Source of the DNA: Vallitalea maricola
GTDB lineage: Bacteria > Bacillota > Clostridia > Lachnospirales > Vallitaleaceae
Reading direction: 5' to 3'
Length of the DNA: 19,207 nt
NCBI RefSeq assembly: GCF_036985595.1
Contig: NZ_BTPU01000058.1
Span: forward strand, 1 to 19,207
The notes under the pieces were generated by a model, which was not told the origin of the DNA, did not search any database, and saw only the letters and a list, made by a program, of their open reading frames with translations. Each line of letters starts with the position of its first letter. The first letter of the stretch is position 1. Below are positions 1-7,592 of the stretch, piece by piece. The translations under genes were made by a program, and so were the position numbers.

Positions 1-135
1 TTATTTGTATTACAAATAACATCAGAAAGAGAGCAGTTTGTAGGGACGCTTTTAGGCAATACTGGTTTGTGGCAACGCCTTTATTTAGGTGTAATATATG
101 TATACATGTCATTTGTTTTGTATGGTATAAAATGA
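1..135 (+). CDS. C-terminal end of a membrane protein, possibly DUF998 family (partial)
   Basis: An open frame runs from the first base to a TGA at 133-135 and gives the last 44 residues of a protein whose start lies outside the window. The tail ends with a GLWQR motif followed by a hydrophobic stretch rich in Leu, Val and Tyr and a final Lys. This looks like the loop plus last transmembrane helix of an integral membrane protein. The GL-x-QR-then-helix ending is common in DUF998 proteins, but 44 residues are too few to settle the family. A strong terminator follows 18 bp after the stop, which supports a genuine gene end. Confidence 0.5.
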   Translation, partial: LFVLQITSEREQFVGTLLGNTGLWQRLYLGVIYVYMSFVLYGIK

Positions 136-153
136 TATAAATTATCAATCTAG

Positions 154-199
154 AATAGCTTTCTATAATTTAATTAAAATCATAGAAAGCTATTTTTTA
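154..199 (+). terminator. Rho-independent terminator
   Basis: A perfect 13-bp stem (154-166 with 182-194), a 15-nt AT-rich loop and a run of six T on the plus strand. It closes the gene ending at 135. The minus-strand histidine kinase gene ends at 204, so the hairpin may also stop that transcript, although the minus side lacks a good T run. Confidence 0.85.
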
Positions 200-203
200 T
201 GTG

Positions 204-1496
204 CTATCGTTTTTGATCGCACATTATAATATTAATTTCAAATTCGCTATTATTAGATTGCCAATTATATACGCCATTGTACTGGTTAACACAACCAAAT
301 AGACTTTTTAGTCCTAGTCCATGTTCTAAGATATTTCTTTTATGAGTTTCTAAGTCTACTACCATTTTTTGAATACTATTTTTTGAATTTATTACCAAAG
401 CACCGTTATAATACAGTATATTCATAGATATTTTTCTATTACTTAGGGGGCATTTAACAGTCGCTTCTATAGCATTGTCCAAAATATTACTGATAATAGC
501 TATTAAATCTTTATCAAGAATACTAATTTTACTAGGAACTTTAATGTTGTATTCAAATATGATAAACTCTTTCTTCATTAAATTGTATTTTACATTAATT
601 AAAGTATTGATAACTCTATTCTGTGAGAAGTTATAGCAAGTAGCTATGTCTACATCTTTGATTAAGGTATTAAGTATATCTTGGGCATCATTATAAAATT
701 CATTTTGAATGTAATTATTAATAACTACTAATTGGTTATGTATATCATGTTTGAATTTTCTTATTTTATCATTCTGTACTTCTACCTCTATGTAGTGCTG
801 TTCTTTCATCATTAATTTAAGATTAATGATATCGGATTCTTTATTCTTTATATATAATCTTTCCATATGATGAAATATAATAAAGCATACAATGTTTATA
901 GATAAAAATACAAAAAAGACAATGTAATTCATCTCTGAATATAAATCATGATGAGTAAGCTCGAAATTATAAAATACTATTATGAATGCAATACTTAATG
1001 TTGGTATTATTAAATGAAGTAAATAATTTGCAAAATTACCTTTGAGTGCATGTGTGTTAATGTATTTACTCTTTAGAATTCTAATAACAATAAAGAAAAT
1101 AGAGTAATATAATACTTGCAAGAAGTATAGCATGTAATTATATTTATCAATGTAATATTTATTTGATTTATATATTGTTATTATTGATAACCATATAAAC
1201 ATATTCAGTATTAAGTAGAAAAGAAAATAGTGTACAAGTATACAAATTTTTTTGGATATATTATCTTTCTCATATAATATAAAAGCTATTATTAATGATA
1301 ATAATATTGCAACGAAAACGTTGATTGGATTGCTGTTAAATGTAATCTTAATTATGGTATTAATCAACACTAATATCCCAAGTGTGAATGTAATGAGTGC
1401 TTTATAGGGTCTTTTGGGAAAGTATATGCCAAGAAGTTTGTATTCTAAAAATAATTCTATAAAACTCATGAAAAATTCTATTATTATTACAATCAT
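204..1496 (-). CDS. Agr-type membrane sensor histidine kinase
   Basis: This 430-residue protein senses a signal at the membrane and phosphorylates the response regulator encoded just upstream. The first ~215 residues are a chain of about six hydrophobic helices. A short linker leads to a dimerisation/phosphoacceptor helix with FKHDIHNQL (His250 the likely phosphoacceptor, His253 next to it), an N box (SNILDNAIEA, Asn337-Asn341) and a glycine box HGLGL near 392. This is the AgrC/ComD layout (HPK10 class, HATPase_c_5), where ligands are often peptides. The start overlaps the stop of the regulator gene as ATGA, with GAGG four bases ahead. No agrB/agrD-like peptide genes are visible nearby, so the ligand is unknown and the pair is an orphan here. 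It may be cargo of the integrative element that ends near 4490. Confidence 0.85.
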   Translation of the reverse strand: MIVIIIEFFMSFIELFLEYKLLGIYFPKRPYKALITFTLGILVLINTIIKITFNSNPINVFVAILLSLIIAFILYEKDNISKKICILVHYFLFYLILNMFIWLSIITIYKSNKYYIDKYNYMLYFLQVLYYSIFFIVIRILKSKYINTHALKGNFANYLLHLIIPTLSIAFIIVFYNFELTHHDLYSEMNYIVFFVFLSINIVCFIIFHHMERLYIKNKESDIINLKLMMKEQHYIEVEVQNDKIRKFKHDIHNQLVVINNYIQNEFYNDAQDILNTLIKDVDIATCYNFSQNRVINTLINVKYNLMKKEFIIFEYNIKVPSKISILDKDLIAIISNILDNAIEATVKCPLSNRKISMNILYYNGALVINSKNSIQKMVVDLETHKRNILEHGLGLKSLFGCVNQYNGVYNWQSNNSEFEINIIMCDQKR

Positions 1497-2209
1497 ATTA
1501 ACCTCGCTAAGATGAATTGTCTATACTTATGCATAAACTCATTATAATATTTTCTAGATATTGATATTCGTTTATTGTTTTTTAAGACTAATTCCTTATT
1601 TTCAATCTTAAAAACAAAATCCATATTAATTATAAAAGATTTATGTACTTGAGCAAAAATAGTATCATTCACATTATCATTTAACTCCTTAAAAGTTCCG
1701 TAATAAGTAAAATCTTCATTATCTGTATGAACAAAAATTAACCTTTTATCTTTTTCAAAATATAATATTTGATTATAATTTAATGTATACAATATTTTCC
1801 CCGATTTGAATTGAAAAATAGTATTTTTTATAGTTAAAAAATGCTTAGCTCTTATTAAAATTTTATCAACCATGTCTTTATTAATAGGTTTTCGTAAATA
1901 ATGAAAAGCATTAACTTCAAAAGCCTGATAGACTAGTTCACTATGGTTGGTTGTAAAAATAATAAGTGCATTCATATCTTTAGATCTAATAAACTTTGCT
2001 GCTTGAAGACCATTTATTTCTAACATTTCTATATCCAAGAAATAAATTTGATAATAAATATTAGATTCTTCTAAATGTTCGATAAGTTCTTCGCCTGATG
2101 TATACACATCACAAGTAAATAAACGTTCATTATAATTGAAGTATTTATATATAAGTTCTTCTAGTTTCCCACTATCTTTGTAAGTATCATCACATATTGC
2201 AATTTTCAT
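1493..2209 (-). CDS. LytTR-family response regulator
   Basis: This 238-residue DNA-binding response regulator is the cognate partner of the downstream sensor kinase, by ATGA overlap and shared operon. The receiver domain occupies roughly residues 1-120, with the acidic pocket Asp7-Asp8, phosphoacceptor Asp59 (in IYFLDIEM) and conserved Lys107 in YLRKP. A LytTR DNA-binding domain follows from about 130 to 235, ending in the typical ISISRKYYNEF region. This is the AgrA/ComE architecture, which usually activates promoters through pairs of 9-bp direct repeats. Translation starts from an ATG preceded by GAGGGGAG. Its targets cannot be deduced; no close DNA target gene is obvious apart from the AT-rich region upstream of its own start. 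Confidence 0.88.
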   Translation of the reverse strand: MKIAICDDTYKDSGKLEELIYKYFNYNERLFTCDVYTSGEELIEHLEESNIYYQIYFLDIEMLEINGLQAAKFIRSKDMNALIIFTTNHSELVYQAFEVNAFHYLRKPINKDMVDKILIRAKHFLTIKNTIFQFKSGKILYTLNYNQILYFEKDKRLIFVHTDNEDFTYYGTFKELNDNVNDTIFAQVHKSFIINMDFVFKIENKELVLKNNKRISISRKYYNEFMHKYRQFILARLI

Positions 2210-2697
2210 ACTAATCTCCCCTCTGTATTCATACTATATACTATATTGTTTACAATAATTACATTAGATTTTGGTTGAACAATTACATAAAGCAGAGGTT
2301 AATCTGGTATTTTTGTCATTTATGCCGATATCACTGAATTTTTAGTTTAGAGTCATTGTTCAGGTTAATTGATGTAATCGTAATTAGAATGTGTCTTTGA
2401 AATTTTAATGTATTAATATTGTAACATATATTGAGTAATATATCAAAAAAATATATATTATTATGTCTTATTTGTTGTTATAAAGAATGTGTTAAGATAA
2501 TAATGGAAAAAAATGCCGAATAAAAAACAATTAAATTAGAAATATAATAAAATACTAAAATATGTAAAAAAAATAAACAAATTATTTGTATTAACTTTTG
2601 TTATTAAAGCATTTTTCATTAAAATAAATATTAGGAGAATTCATTTTTGAAATAGGACATATTGTGTATAGCATATCTTTGTATAAGGAGGTGCTGT
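2210..2697. other. 488-bp non-coding AT-rich region
   Basis: No convincing gene lies here on either strand, and stop codons are frequent in all frames. It separates the divergent regulator gene from the recombinase module and must hold both promoters. The octamer AGGTTAAT occurs twice (2296-2303 and 2362-2369, 66 bp apart), a weak hint of regulator binding. No Agr-type signal peptide gene and no N-terminal half of the split ATPase gene could be found here. An AGGAG at 2633-2637 has no useful start codon after it. Confidence 0.6.
2472..2501 (+). promoter_or_regulatory. Possible promoter of the recombinase module
   Basis: TTGTTG (2472-2477) and GATAAT (2496-2501) are separated by 18 bp and point towards the small SHOCT-like gene and the recombinase. 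The match is moderate and the region is so AT-rich that chance matches are likely. It would leave a leader of nearly 200 nt. Confidence 0.3.
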
Positions 2698-2853
2698 ATG
2701 GAACAAGTTAAAGAAGATAATTTGTGGCTATATAATAGCAGCATAATCTTTGTAAGAAAATTAATGAGAAACAATTTGATAAATCATCAGGAATACAATA
2801 CTATAATGAAAAAATTATATGAGATTTATAATATTAGAAAACAACCTGTCTAA
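2698..2853 (+). CDS. Small SHOCT-like protein upstream of the recombinase
   Basis: A 51-residue, soluble, basic protein. The ATG at 2698 is chosen because AAGGAGG ends seven bases ahead of it. An in-frame extension to 2662 lacks a ribosome site. Residues ~20-45 have the pattern KLMRNNLINHQEY...MKKLYEIY, which matches the short SHOCT domain (a helical hairpin with an L-x-x-L-x-x-x-x-L-I-x-x-x-E-[FY] pattern). Such mini-proteins are often found next to large serine recombinases in clostridial integrative elements. The gene sits about 70 bp upstream of the recombinase on the same strand, so the two are probably co-transcribed. A role as recombination directionality factor or accessory DNA-binding protein is only an inference from position and size. 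Confidence 0.7.
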   Translation: MEQVKEDNLWLYNSSIIFVRKLMRNNLINHQEYNTIMKKLYEIYNIRKQPV

Positions 2854-4490
2854 AAACCATAAGGCATGTATAAGATGAAATAGTAAAAGGACATTAACGA
2901 TATAAGCTTGATATGGAGGCGGATTATGATAAGGAGAGCAGTTGCTTATTGTAGAGTAAGTAGTGACCATGAAGACCAGCTTAATTCTCTAGAGAATCAA
3001 AAACAAATGTGGGAAGAATACATAAACAAACACGAAGATTTAGAGTTTTGTGGACTATATGTTGATGAAGGAATAAGTGGAACTTCTACTAAAAAAAGAG
3101 TAGCCTTCAATAGAATGGTTAATGATGCTTCAACAGGTAAGTTCGATTTAATATTGACCAAGGAAGTATCTAGATTTGCAAGAAATACAGTTGATACATT
3201 ACAGTTTACCAGGCAACTAAAAGAGTACGGAGTTGATGTTTATTTTAAGATAGATAATATCAATACTGGAGACAATGACGGAGAACTTAGATTATCTCTC
3301 ATGGCAACATTAGCCCAAGAAGAGTCCAGAAAGATATCTGAACGTGTTAAGTCTGGACATAAGCAAGCCATGAAAAATGGTATTGTTTTTGGTGCTAATA
3401 GAATTTTTGGCTATGACCTAATAGATAAGCAACTTTACATAAATAAGACTGAAGCAGATATTGTAAGAAAAATCTTTAATTGGTATCTATTAGAAGATGA
3501 ATCCTTACATGGTATAGTAAGAAGACTAGCCGCAATTGGGATAACTAAGGGTAAACTGGGAGGGAAAATAAACCATTCTTCAATTAGAAGAATTCTAGAA
3601 AATGAAAAATATGCAGGCGATTTAAAGCAACAGAAATATTATACTGTCAATTATCTAACTCATAAAAGAAAGAAAAATAAAGGAGATAAAGACTATATAA
3701 TAAATAGAGATAATCATCCAGCCATTATTGATAGAGATATCTGGAATAAGGTTCAGATGAAGTTAAATGGTAATATGAGAAAATATAAAGAACAGGGAAT
3801 AGGATATAGTAAGTCATTATTTTCAGGTAAAATAATATGTGGTAGCTGTGCTGGAAAATATAGAAAAAGAACCATGAAAAACAAGGATAAAACAGATCGA
3901 GTAATCTATAAATGTAGCGTTAGTTATAACAAAGGTAAAAAGGGCTGTGAAAATGGAAGTTATATTCGAGAGGATGTATTAATTAATATTTTTATTGATT
4001 TACTCACAAGAATCTCAGAGGATAAGGATAAAAAAATATTTATAAAAAATATGATGACTGCCCTTGAAGAAGGTTTAAGAGATAATCCTAATAAAAGACT
4101 AGAGAGTATTGAGAAGCAAATTAGTAAAATTCAAGATAAAAAAGATAAGCTCCTTGATCTTTACATGGATGGGATGTTAGGAAAAGAAGGTTATACTAAA
4201 AAAAATGCTGAATTTCAACAGATTGAAAGCCGATTGAAAGCTGAATTACATATTATTGAAAATAAAAATATTCATTTTAGTTCTAAGAAACAGAGATTAG
4301 ATAAATTCTATAATATGGTATGTAAAGAATTTGATTATAGAGAATTACAAAGTAATGATGACATAAAAGAGTTAGTGAATATTTTTATTGACAAAATAGT
4401 AATTAGAGAAAATATTATTAAGTTTTATCTTGTAGACGGTAATTATGAGATAGATATAAAAGAATATCCTAGAAGGATTAACACAGGAGA
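2698..4490 (+). mobile_element. Right end of an integrative element with a serine recombinase; left boundary not in window
   Basis: The SHOCT-like gene and large serine recombinase abut a gene fragment that begins abruptly in mid-protein at about 4487. This layout is typical of skin-like and phage-like elements, where the integrase lies at one end next to the attachment site. The left limit given here is only the first gene that clearly belongs to the module. The true element must extend further left, probably beyond position 1, because the missing N-terminal half of the target gene is not present. If so, the two-component pair and the partial membrane-protein gene are element cargo. Alternatively the left half of the element and target was lost and this is a relic. 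Confidence 0.55.
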
Positions 4491-4518
4491 TTATTCATCT
4501 AGGAGATTTCTGGAATGA
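2926..4518 (+). CDS. Large serine recombinase (site-specific integrase)
   Basis: This 530-residue enzyme catalyses site-specific integration and excision through a covalent serine-DNA link. Domains in order: a resolvase catalytic domain (~1-145) with Ser12 in YCRVSSD and the SRFARNT motif at 82-88; a recombinase domain (~160-285); a zinc ribbon with Cys305, Cys308, Cys330 and Cys341; a long coiled coil (~385-450); and a C-terminal DNA-binding tail. The ATG at 2926 is preferred because TGGAGG lies six bases ahead. A TTG 18 bases upstream has no such site. The gene looks intact. Its last ~10 codons (from about 4487) overlap, in another frame, the coding sequence of the interrupted ATPase gene. 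The extreme C-terminus is therefore supplied by target DNA and would change on excision. Confidence 0.93.
   Translation: MIRRAVAYCRVSSDHEDQLNSLENQKQMWEEYINKHEDLEFCGLYVDEGISGTSTKKRVAFNRMVNDASTGKFDLILTKEVSRFARNTVDTLQFTRQLKEYGVDVYFKIDNINTGDNDGELRLSLMATLAQEESRKISERVKSGHKQAMKNGIVFGANRIFGYDLIDKQLYINKTEADIVRKIFNWYLLEDESLHGIVRRLAAIGITKGKLGGKINHSSIRRILENEKYAGDLKQQKYYTVNYLTHKRKKNKGDKDYIINRDNHPAIIDRDIWNKVQMKLNGNMRKYKEQGIGYSKSLFSGKIICGSCAGKYRKRTMKNKDKTDRVIYKCSVSYNKGKKGCENGSYIREDVLINIFIDLLTRISEDKDKKIFIKNMMTALEEGLRDNPNKRLESIEKQISKIQDKKDKLLDLYMDGMLGKEGYTKKNAEFQQIESRLKAELHIIENKNIHFSSKKQRLDKFYNMVCKEFDYRELQSNDDIKELVNIFIDKIVIRENIIKFYLVDGNYEIDIKEYPRRINTGDYSSRRFLE
4483..4495. other. Inferred element/target junction (att site)
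   Basis: From about 4487 the plus-1-shifted frame reads E-I-I-H-L-G-D-F-W, as expected in the middle of PRK06851-type proteins. Upstream of this point the same frame makes no sense and only the recombinase frame is coding. The crossover dinucleotide of the recombinase should therefore fall in or very near this stretch. The exact bases cannot be fixed without the other junction. Confidence 0.45.
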
Positions 4519-5278
4519 AGAAGGCATAGTAAAAAATAAAAAACAAATTCTAGATGTCAATGCTGCTGTAGGTAAATTATTCAAACGTGCCTATAGATAT
4601 TTAGCAGCTGCAAAGAATCTATATACTGACATTGAGGTGATACACCAAGATGCAGTTAATAAAGCAGGAGCTTATATTGAAGCACAAAAAATTATTTCTA
4701 AGCTATTAGGAAATATTAATGTATCAAAAAAAATTGGCAAAGTAAGAAAACTATTCGCCAGTGCCATAACACCAAAAGGATTTGTTAATCATCTGGATTC
4801 AGTTATTGGCTGTAATGATAAAGTATATAGAATAATAGGAGAACCAGGGACTAATACATCAAAACTGCTTGAACTGATTATGGAAGATGCTATAAAAAAA
4901 GGTTTAGACGTTGAAGCTTTTTATTGCCCTATAGATCCTGAAAACAAAATTGAGCATTTAGTAATAAAAAAACTTGGTGTGGTATTTATAACAACTAATG
5001 ATTTCCATGACTTGAAAGTTGTTAATTCCCAGATAATAGATATGAACAAATATATTGATTATACTATATTAAATCAGTATTTTGACGTATTACAATACGA
5101 TTATAGAGTATTTAGAGAACTATTGGAGACTGCAATAACTACTATTCATGATGCAAAGAAATCTCATGATTATCTCGAAACCCTATATATTCCACATATG
5201 AATTTTGACAAAGTAAAACAAAGTGAGGATAAGACACTGGAGAGAATATTAAAATATGCTGAAGAACTTAATATTTAA
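4487..5278 (+). pseudogene. C-terminal ~262 residues of a PRK06851-type P-loop ATPase, split by the element
   Basis: The frame continues without a stop from about 4487 to 5278. It contains IIHLGDFWNEEG, then a helical FKRAYRYLAAAK region, then a second-domain start (KVRKLFASAITPKGFVNHLD) and a nucleotide-binding loop GEPGTNTSK. This order matches two-domain ATPases of the PRK06851 family (usually about 360-370 residues, function unknown). In these each half carries a P-loop region. The N-terminal ~100 residues with the first P-loop are missing. The loop here lacks the usual GK[ST] (NTS instead), so this half may not hydrolyse ATP. A GTG at 4637 is an internal codon, not a believable start: it has no ribosome site and conserved sequence lies upstream. 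The gene may be a dead remnant, or be restored in frame when the element excises. Confidence 0.72.
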
Positions 5279-5300
5279 TTGTAATTGACATATATGTCTA

Positions 5301-5388
5301 ATAATAATATAACGTGGATATATCTATTTAATAATCTAATTGGTACACTAGATTATACAAAATACGATATATCCATATTTATTATTAT
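5301..5388. repeat. Nested inverted-repeat structure downstream of the split gene
   Basis: Three concentric pairs of arms share one centre: outer ATAATAAT/ATTATTAT (5301-5308 with 5381-5388), middle TGGATATATC/GATATATCCA (5315-5324 with 5366-5375), inner TAATCTA/TAGATTA (5332-5338 with 5349-5355). As RNA it makes an ~88-nt hairpin followed by a T-rich stretch, so it may terminate the gene ending at 5278. It is longer and more layered than an ordinary terminator. Confidence 0.6.
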
Positions 5389-5417
5389 CTATTTTATTTT
5401 ACTCCTTTCATATTCTG

Positions 5418-5435
5418 TATTTTATTGATAAAATA
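5418..5435. promoter_or_regulatory. Operator-like inverted repeat ahead of the LysR-type gene
   Basis: TATTTTAT-TG-ATAAAATA is a perfect 8-bp inverted repeat 30 bp upstream of the regulator start. LysR-type regulators commonly bind such dyads near their own promoter, so autoregulation is plausible. In AT-rich DNA the match could be chance. Confidence 0.35.
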
Positions 5436-5465
5436 AGAATTAACTTTTAAGATAGAGGTAAAGCC

Positions 5466-6350
5466 ATGATAGATTTGAAACTGTTAACATTTATAACTGT
5501 AGCTAAAACCAAGAATTATACTAGGGCTGCAGATATTTTGAATATAACTCAACCTGGAGTCTCCCAGCATATAAAAGCTTTGGAAGATTACTATAATGTA
5601 AAACTTTTTTACAAACACGGAAAACAAATGGAATTGACCAGTGAAGGTAGGTTACTCTTTTCTTATGCAATAGAAGTTAATAGGATGAACGAAATGATTA
5701 AACATGAATTAATCAATAAATCGTCTATAATCAATAAATATTATGTAGGTGCAACATTAACAATAGGAGGTTATGTGTTACCTAAGATTATCGGGGAATA
5801 TCGAAAAAAACACGAAAATACAGATATTATTCTTTATGTAGAAAATACAGAAGCTATAATTAAAAGATTATATAGTGGAGATATTTATTTAGGTGTAATA
5901 GAAGGACCATTTAATAAAGCAAAAGTCAAATACGAGAAGTTTCGAGATGATGAATTGGTATTAGCAGTTTCTAAATCACATCCATTTGCTGTAAAAAAAA
6001 CAGTAGCCATTGAGGAAGTACTACAAAACAAGCTGATTCTAAGAGAAAAAGGCTCAGGAACAAGAAAAGTATTTGAAAATAAACTTATAGCATCTGGTTA
6101 TAGATTAGAAGATATGAACGTTTATATGGAGATAGGAAATATAACAGCATTAATTTCTTTGGTGGAATCTAATTTGGGATGCACTATTATATCAAAAGAA
6201 GCTGTAAAATCATCTGTAAAAGCTGATAAACTAGGAATAGTGCCCATTAAGAATTTTAATATTATGAGGGAGTTTAATTTTGTCTATCTAGACCAGTCCC
6301 AATATGGTTTTATTAAAGATTTCATTGAGTTCTGTAAAAATCCTAATTAA
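5466..6350 (+). CDS. LysR-type transcriptional regulator (CysL/YeiE-like)
   Basis: This 294-residue cytoplasmic regulator has a winged helix-turn-helix at residues ~1-60 (FITVAKTKNYTRAADILNIT, then QPGVSQHIKALE) and a LysR substrate-binding domain from about 90 to 290. The LREKGSGTR segment, typical of effector-binding loops in the CysL/YeiE branch, is present. The start is supported by AGAGGT six bases ahead. It is 129 bp upstream of a YeiH/UPF0324 membrane protein in the same direction. That pairing is very common in bacteria, and the regulator normally activates the transporter gene. The effector is unknown; sulfur compounds are suggested for relatives. The length is normal and nothing looks damaged. 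Confidence 0.88.
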   Translation: MIDLKLLTFITVAKTKNYTRAADILNITQPGVSQHIKALEDYYNVKLFYKHGKQMELTSEGRLLFSYAIEVNRMNEMIKHELINKSSIINKYYVGATLTIGGYVLPKIIGEYRKKHENTDIILYVENTEAIIKRLYSGDIYLGVIEGPFNKAKVKYEKFRDDELVLAVSKSHPFAVKKTVAIEEVLQNKLILREKGSGTRKVFENKLIASGYRLEDMNVYMEIGNITALISLVESNLGCTIISKEAVKSSVKADKLGIVPIKNFNIMREFNFVYLDQSQYGFIKDFIEFCKNPN

Positions 6351-6415
6351 CCCCTGATAGTTGAATGAATACATCTTATATAAATATTTCTTATGCTAAT
6401 ATAATTTATTATAAT

Positions 6416-6444
6416 TTTACCTTATAGGTGTTGGCTGGTATAAT
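6416..6444 (+). promoter_or_regulatory. Extended -10 promoter of the YeiH-like gene
   Basis: TATAAT at 6439-6444 is preceded by TG-G (extended -10). TTTACC at 6416-6421 lies 17 bp upstream as a weak -35. A poor -35 with an extended -10 fits a promoter that needs an activator, such as the LysR-type protein encoded just upstream. Confidence 0.6.
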
Positions 6445-6479
6445 TACTTTTGAAAAAGAATAAAAAGGACGGATTATTT

Positions 6480-7466
6480 ATGAATAAAACTATTAAGAAG
6501 TATATACCGGGTATTGTTTTTGTACTAGCTATATCTATTGCATCAATGTTTCTAAATGATTTGCTAAAGGTATATATTAACCTTGAAGCACTTACTATAG
6601 CAATCATAATAGGTATCATTTATAACAATACTGTAGGAACACAAAAAGTATTTAATGAGGGTGTTAAGTTCTCTCTAAAAAAACTACTTAAAGTGGGAAT
6701 AGTTTTACTTGGATTCAAGCTAAATATAAATTCCTTATTACAATTGGGACCTAAAATATTGATAATGGTTATGATTTATGTCCCTATAGCCCTAATTTTA
6801 TCAATGATGTTAGGTAAAGTATTAAAAGTCAATAAGAAATTATCTACTCTTATAGGTGTTGGATCATGTATATGTGGTGCATCTGCTGTAGTTGCAATGG
6901 CTCCATGTATAGGTGCAGATGATGATGACTCAGTAATATCTGTATCAATAGTAAGTTTTTTAGGTGCTATTGGAGTGCTGATATATTCAGGAGTAGCAGC
7001 TAGCCAGATGGATCTGTCACCAGTACAATATGGCGCTTGGTCAGGTCTTTCTCTTCATGGTGTTGCCCATGCTCTTGCTGCTGCTTTTGCTGGAGGTAAT
7101 GAAGCAGGGGAGATTGGGACCATAGTTAAGATGGCAAGAGTGTTGATGCTTGTACCTGTGTCAATTGTTTTAAGTTTCATATTCAATAATGGAAAAACCA
7201 GTAGTACGAAGACTAGATTTCCTATGTATGTACTATATTTCATTATAGCAGGAGTTATAAATTCATTAGGTATAATTCCAACTGGTATCACTAATATATT
7301 AACGAAAGGAAGTTCAATATTCATATTGATGGCAATGACAGCTATGGGATTATCAGTCAATTTGAAAAGTATACTAAATAAGGGTGTAAAGGCTTTAATT
7401 ACTGGTACCATCTTATTTATAATATTATCTACAGGTAGCTTATTAGTGATTATGAATATCTTATAA
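6480..7466 (+). CDS. YeiH/UPF0324-family membrane protein (putative exporter)
   Basis: This 328-residue inner-membrane protein has about ten hydrophobic helices. Two family hallmarks are clear: the GSCICGASAVVAMAP region followed by an acidic loop (GADDDDS), and GAWSGLSLHGVAHALAAA, with its conserved Gly, His and Ala pattern. Members (PF03601) are described as putative sulfate or sulfur-compound exporters, but direct proof of the substrate is thin. The ATG at 6480 is taken as the start because AAAGGA lies upstream of it. An in-frame TTG at 6450 lacks a ribosome site and falls too close to the -10 box. Regulation by the neighbouring LysR-type protein is likely. A good terminator follows 34 bp after the stop. 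Confidence 0.87.
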   Translation: MNKTIKKYIPGIVFVLAISIASMFLNDLLKVYINLEALTIAIIIGIIYNNTVGTQKVFNEGVKFSLKKLLKVGIVLLGFKLNINSLLQLGPKILIMVMIYVPIALILSMMLGKVLKVNKKLSTLIGVGSCICGASAVVAMAPCIGADDDDSVISVSIVSFLGAIGVLIYSGVAASQMDLSPVQYGAWSGLSLHGVAHALAAAFAGGNEAGEIGTIVKMARVLMLVPVSIVLSFIFNNGKTSSTKTRFPMYVLYFIIAGVINSLGIIPTGITNILTKGSSIFILMAMTAMGLSVNLKSILNKGVKALITGTILFIILSTGSLLVIMNIL

Positions 7467-7500
7467 TTTTAATTCTATTAGTTAAGGAAAATGACTTATA

Positions 7501-7527
7501 AAAATGTGCGTACAGCACATTTTTTTT
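7501..7527 (+). terminator. Rho-independent terminator
   Basis: AAAATGTGC/GCACATTTT stem (7501-7509 with 7515-7523), loop GTACA, and eight consecutive T from 7520. It ends the YeiH-like transcript. Confidence 0.9.
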
Positions 7528-7592
7528 AATGAAAGACATAAATGAATGTTAAACAAAGAATAGAATACTATTAGGTTTGTTATTTACAAAAA

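Noticed and set aside
204..2697. Complete agr quorum-sensing locus with agrB and agrD
   Set aside because: No AgrB-like protease gene or signal peptide precursor was found on either strand around the kinase and regulator.
2664..2711. 15-codon frame from GTG 2664 overlapping the SHOCT-like gene start
   Set aside because: It has only a weak AGGA ahead, a non-ATG start and no distinctive content. It is most likely chance.
4637..5278. A free-standing gene starting at GTG 4637
   Set aside because: There is no ribosome site, and conserved family sequence continues in frame upstream to about 4487. It is the tail of a longer, interrupted gene.
7055..7411. 118-codon minus-strand frame within the YeiH-like gene
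   Set aside because: It is antisense to a clear membrane-protein gene, with no ribosome site and hydrophobic antisense composition.
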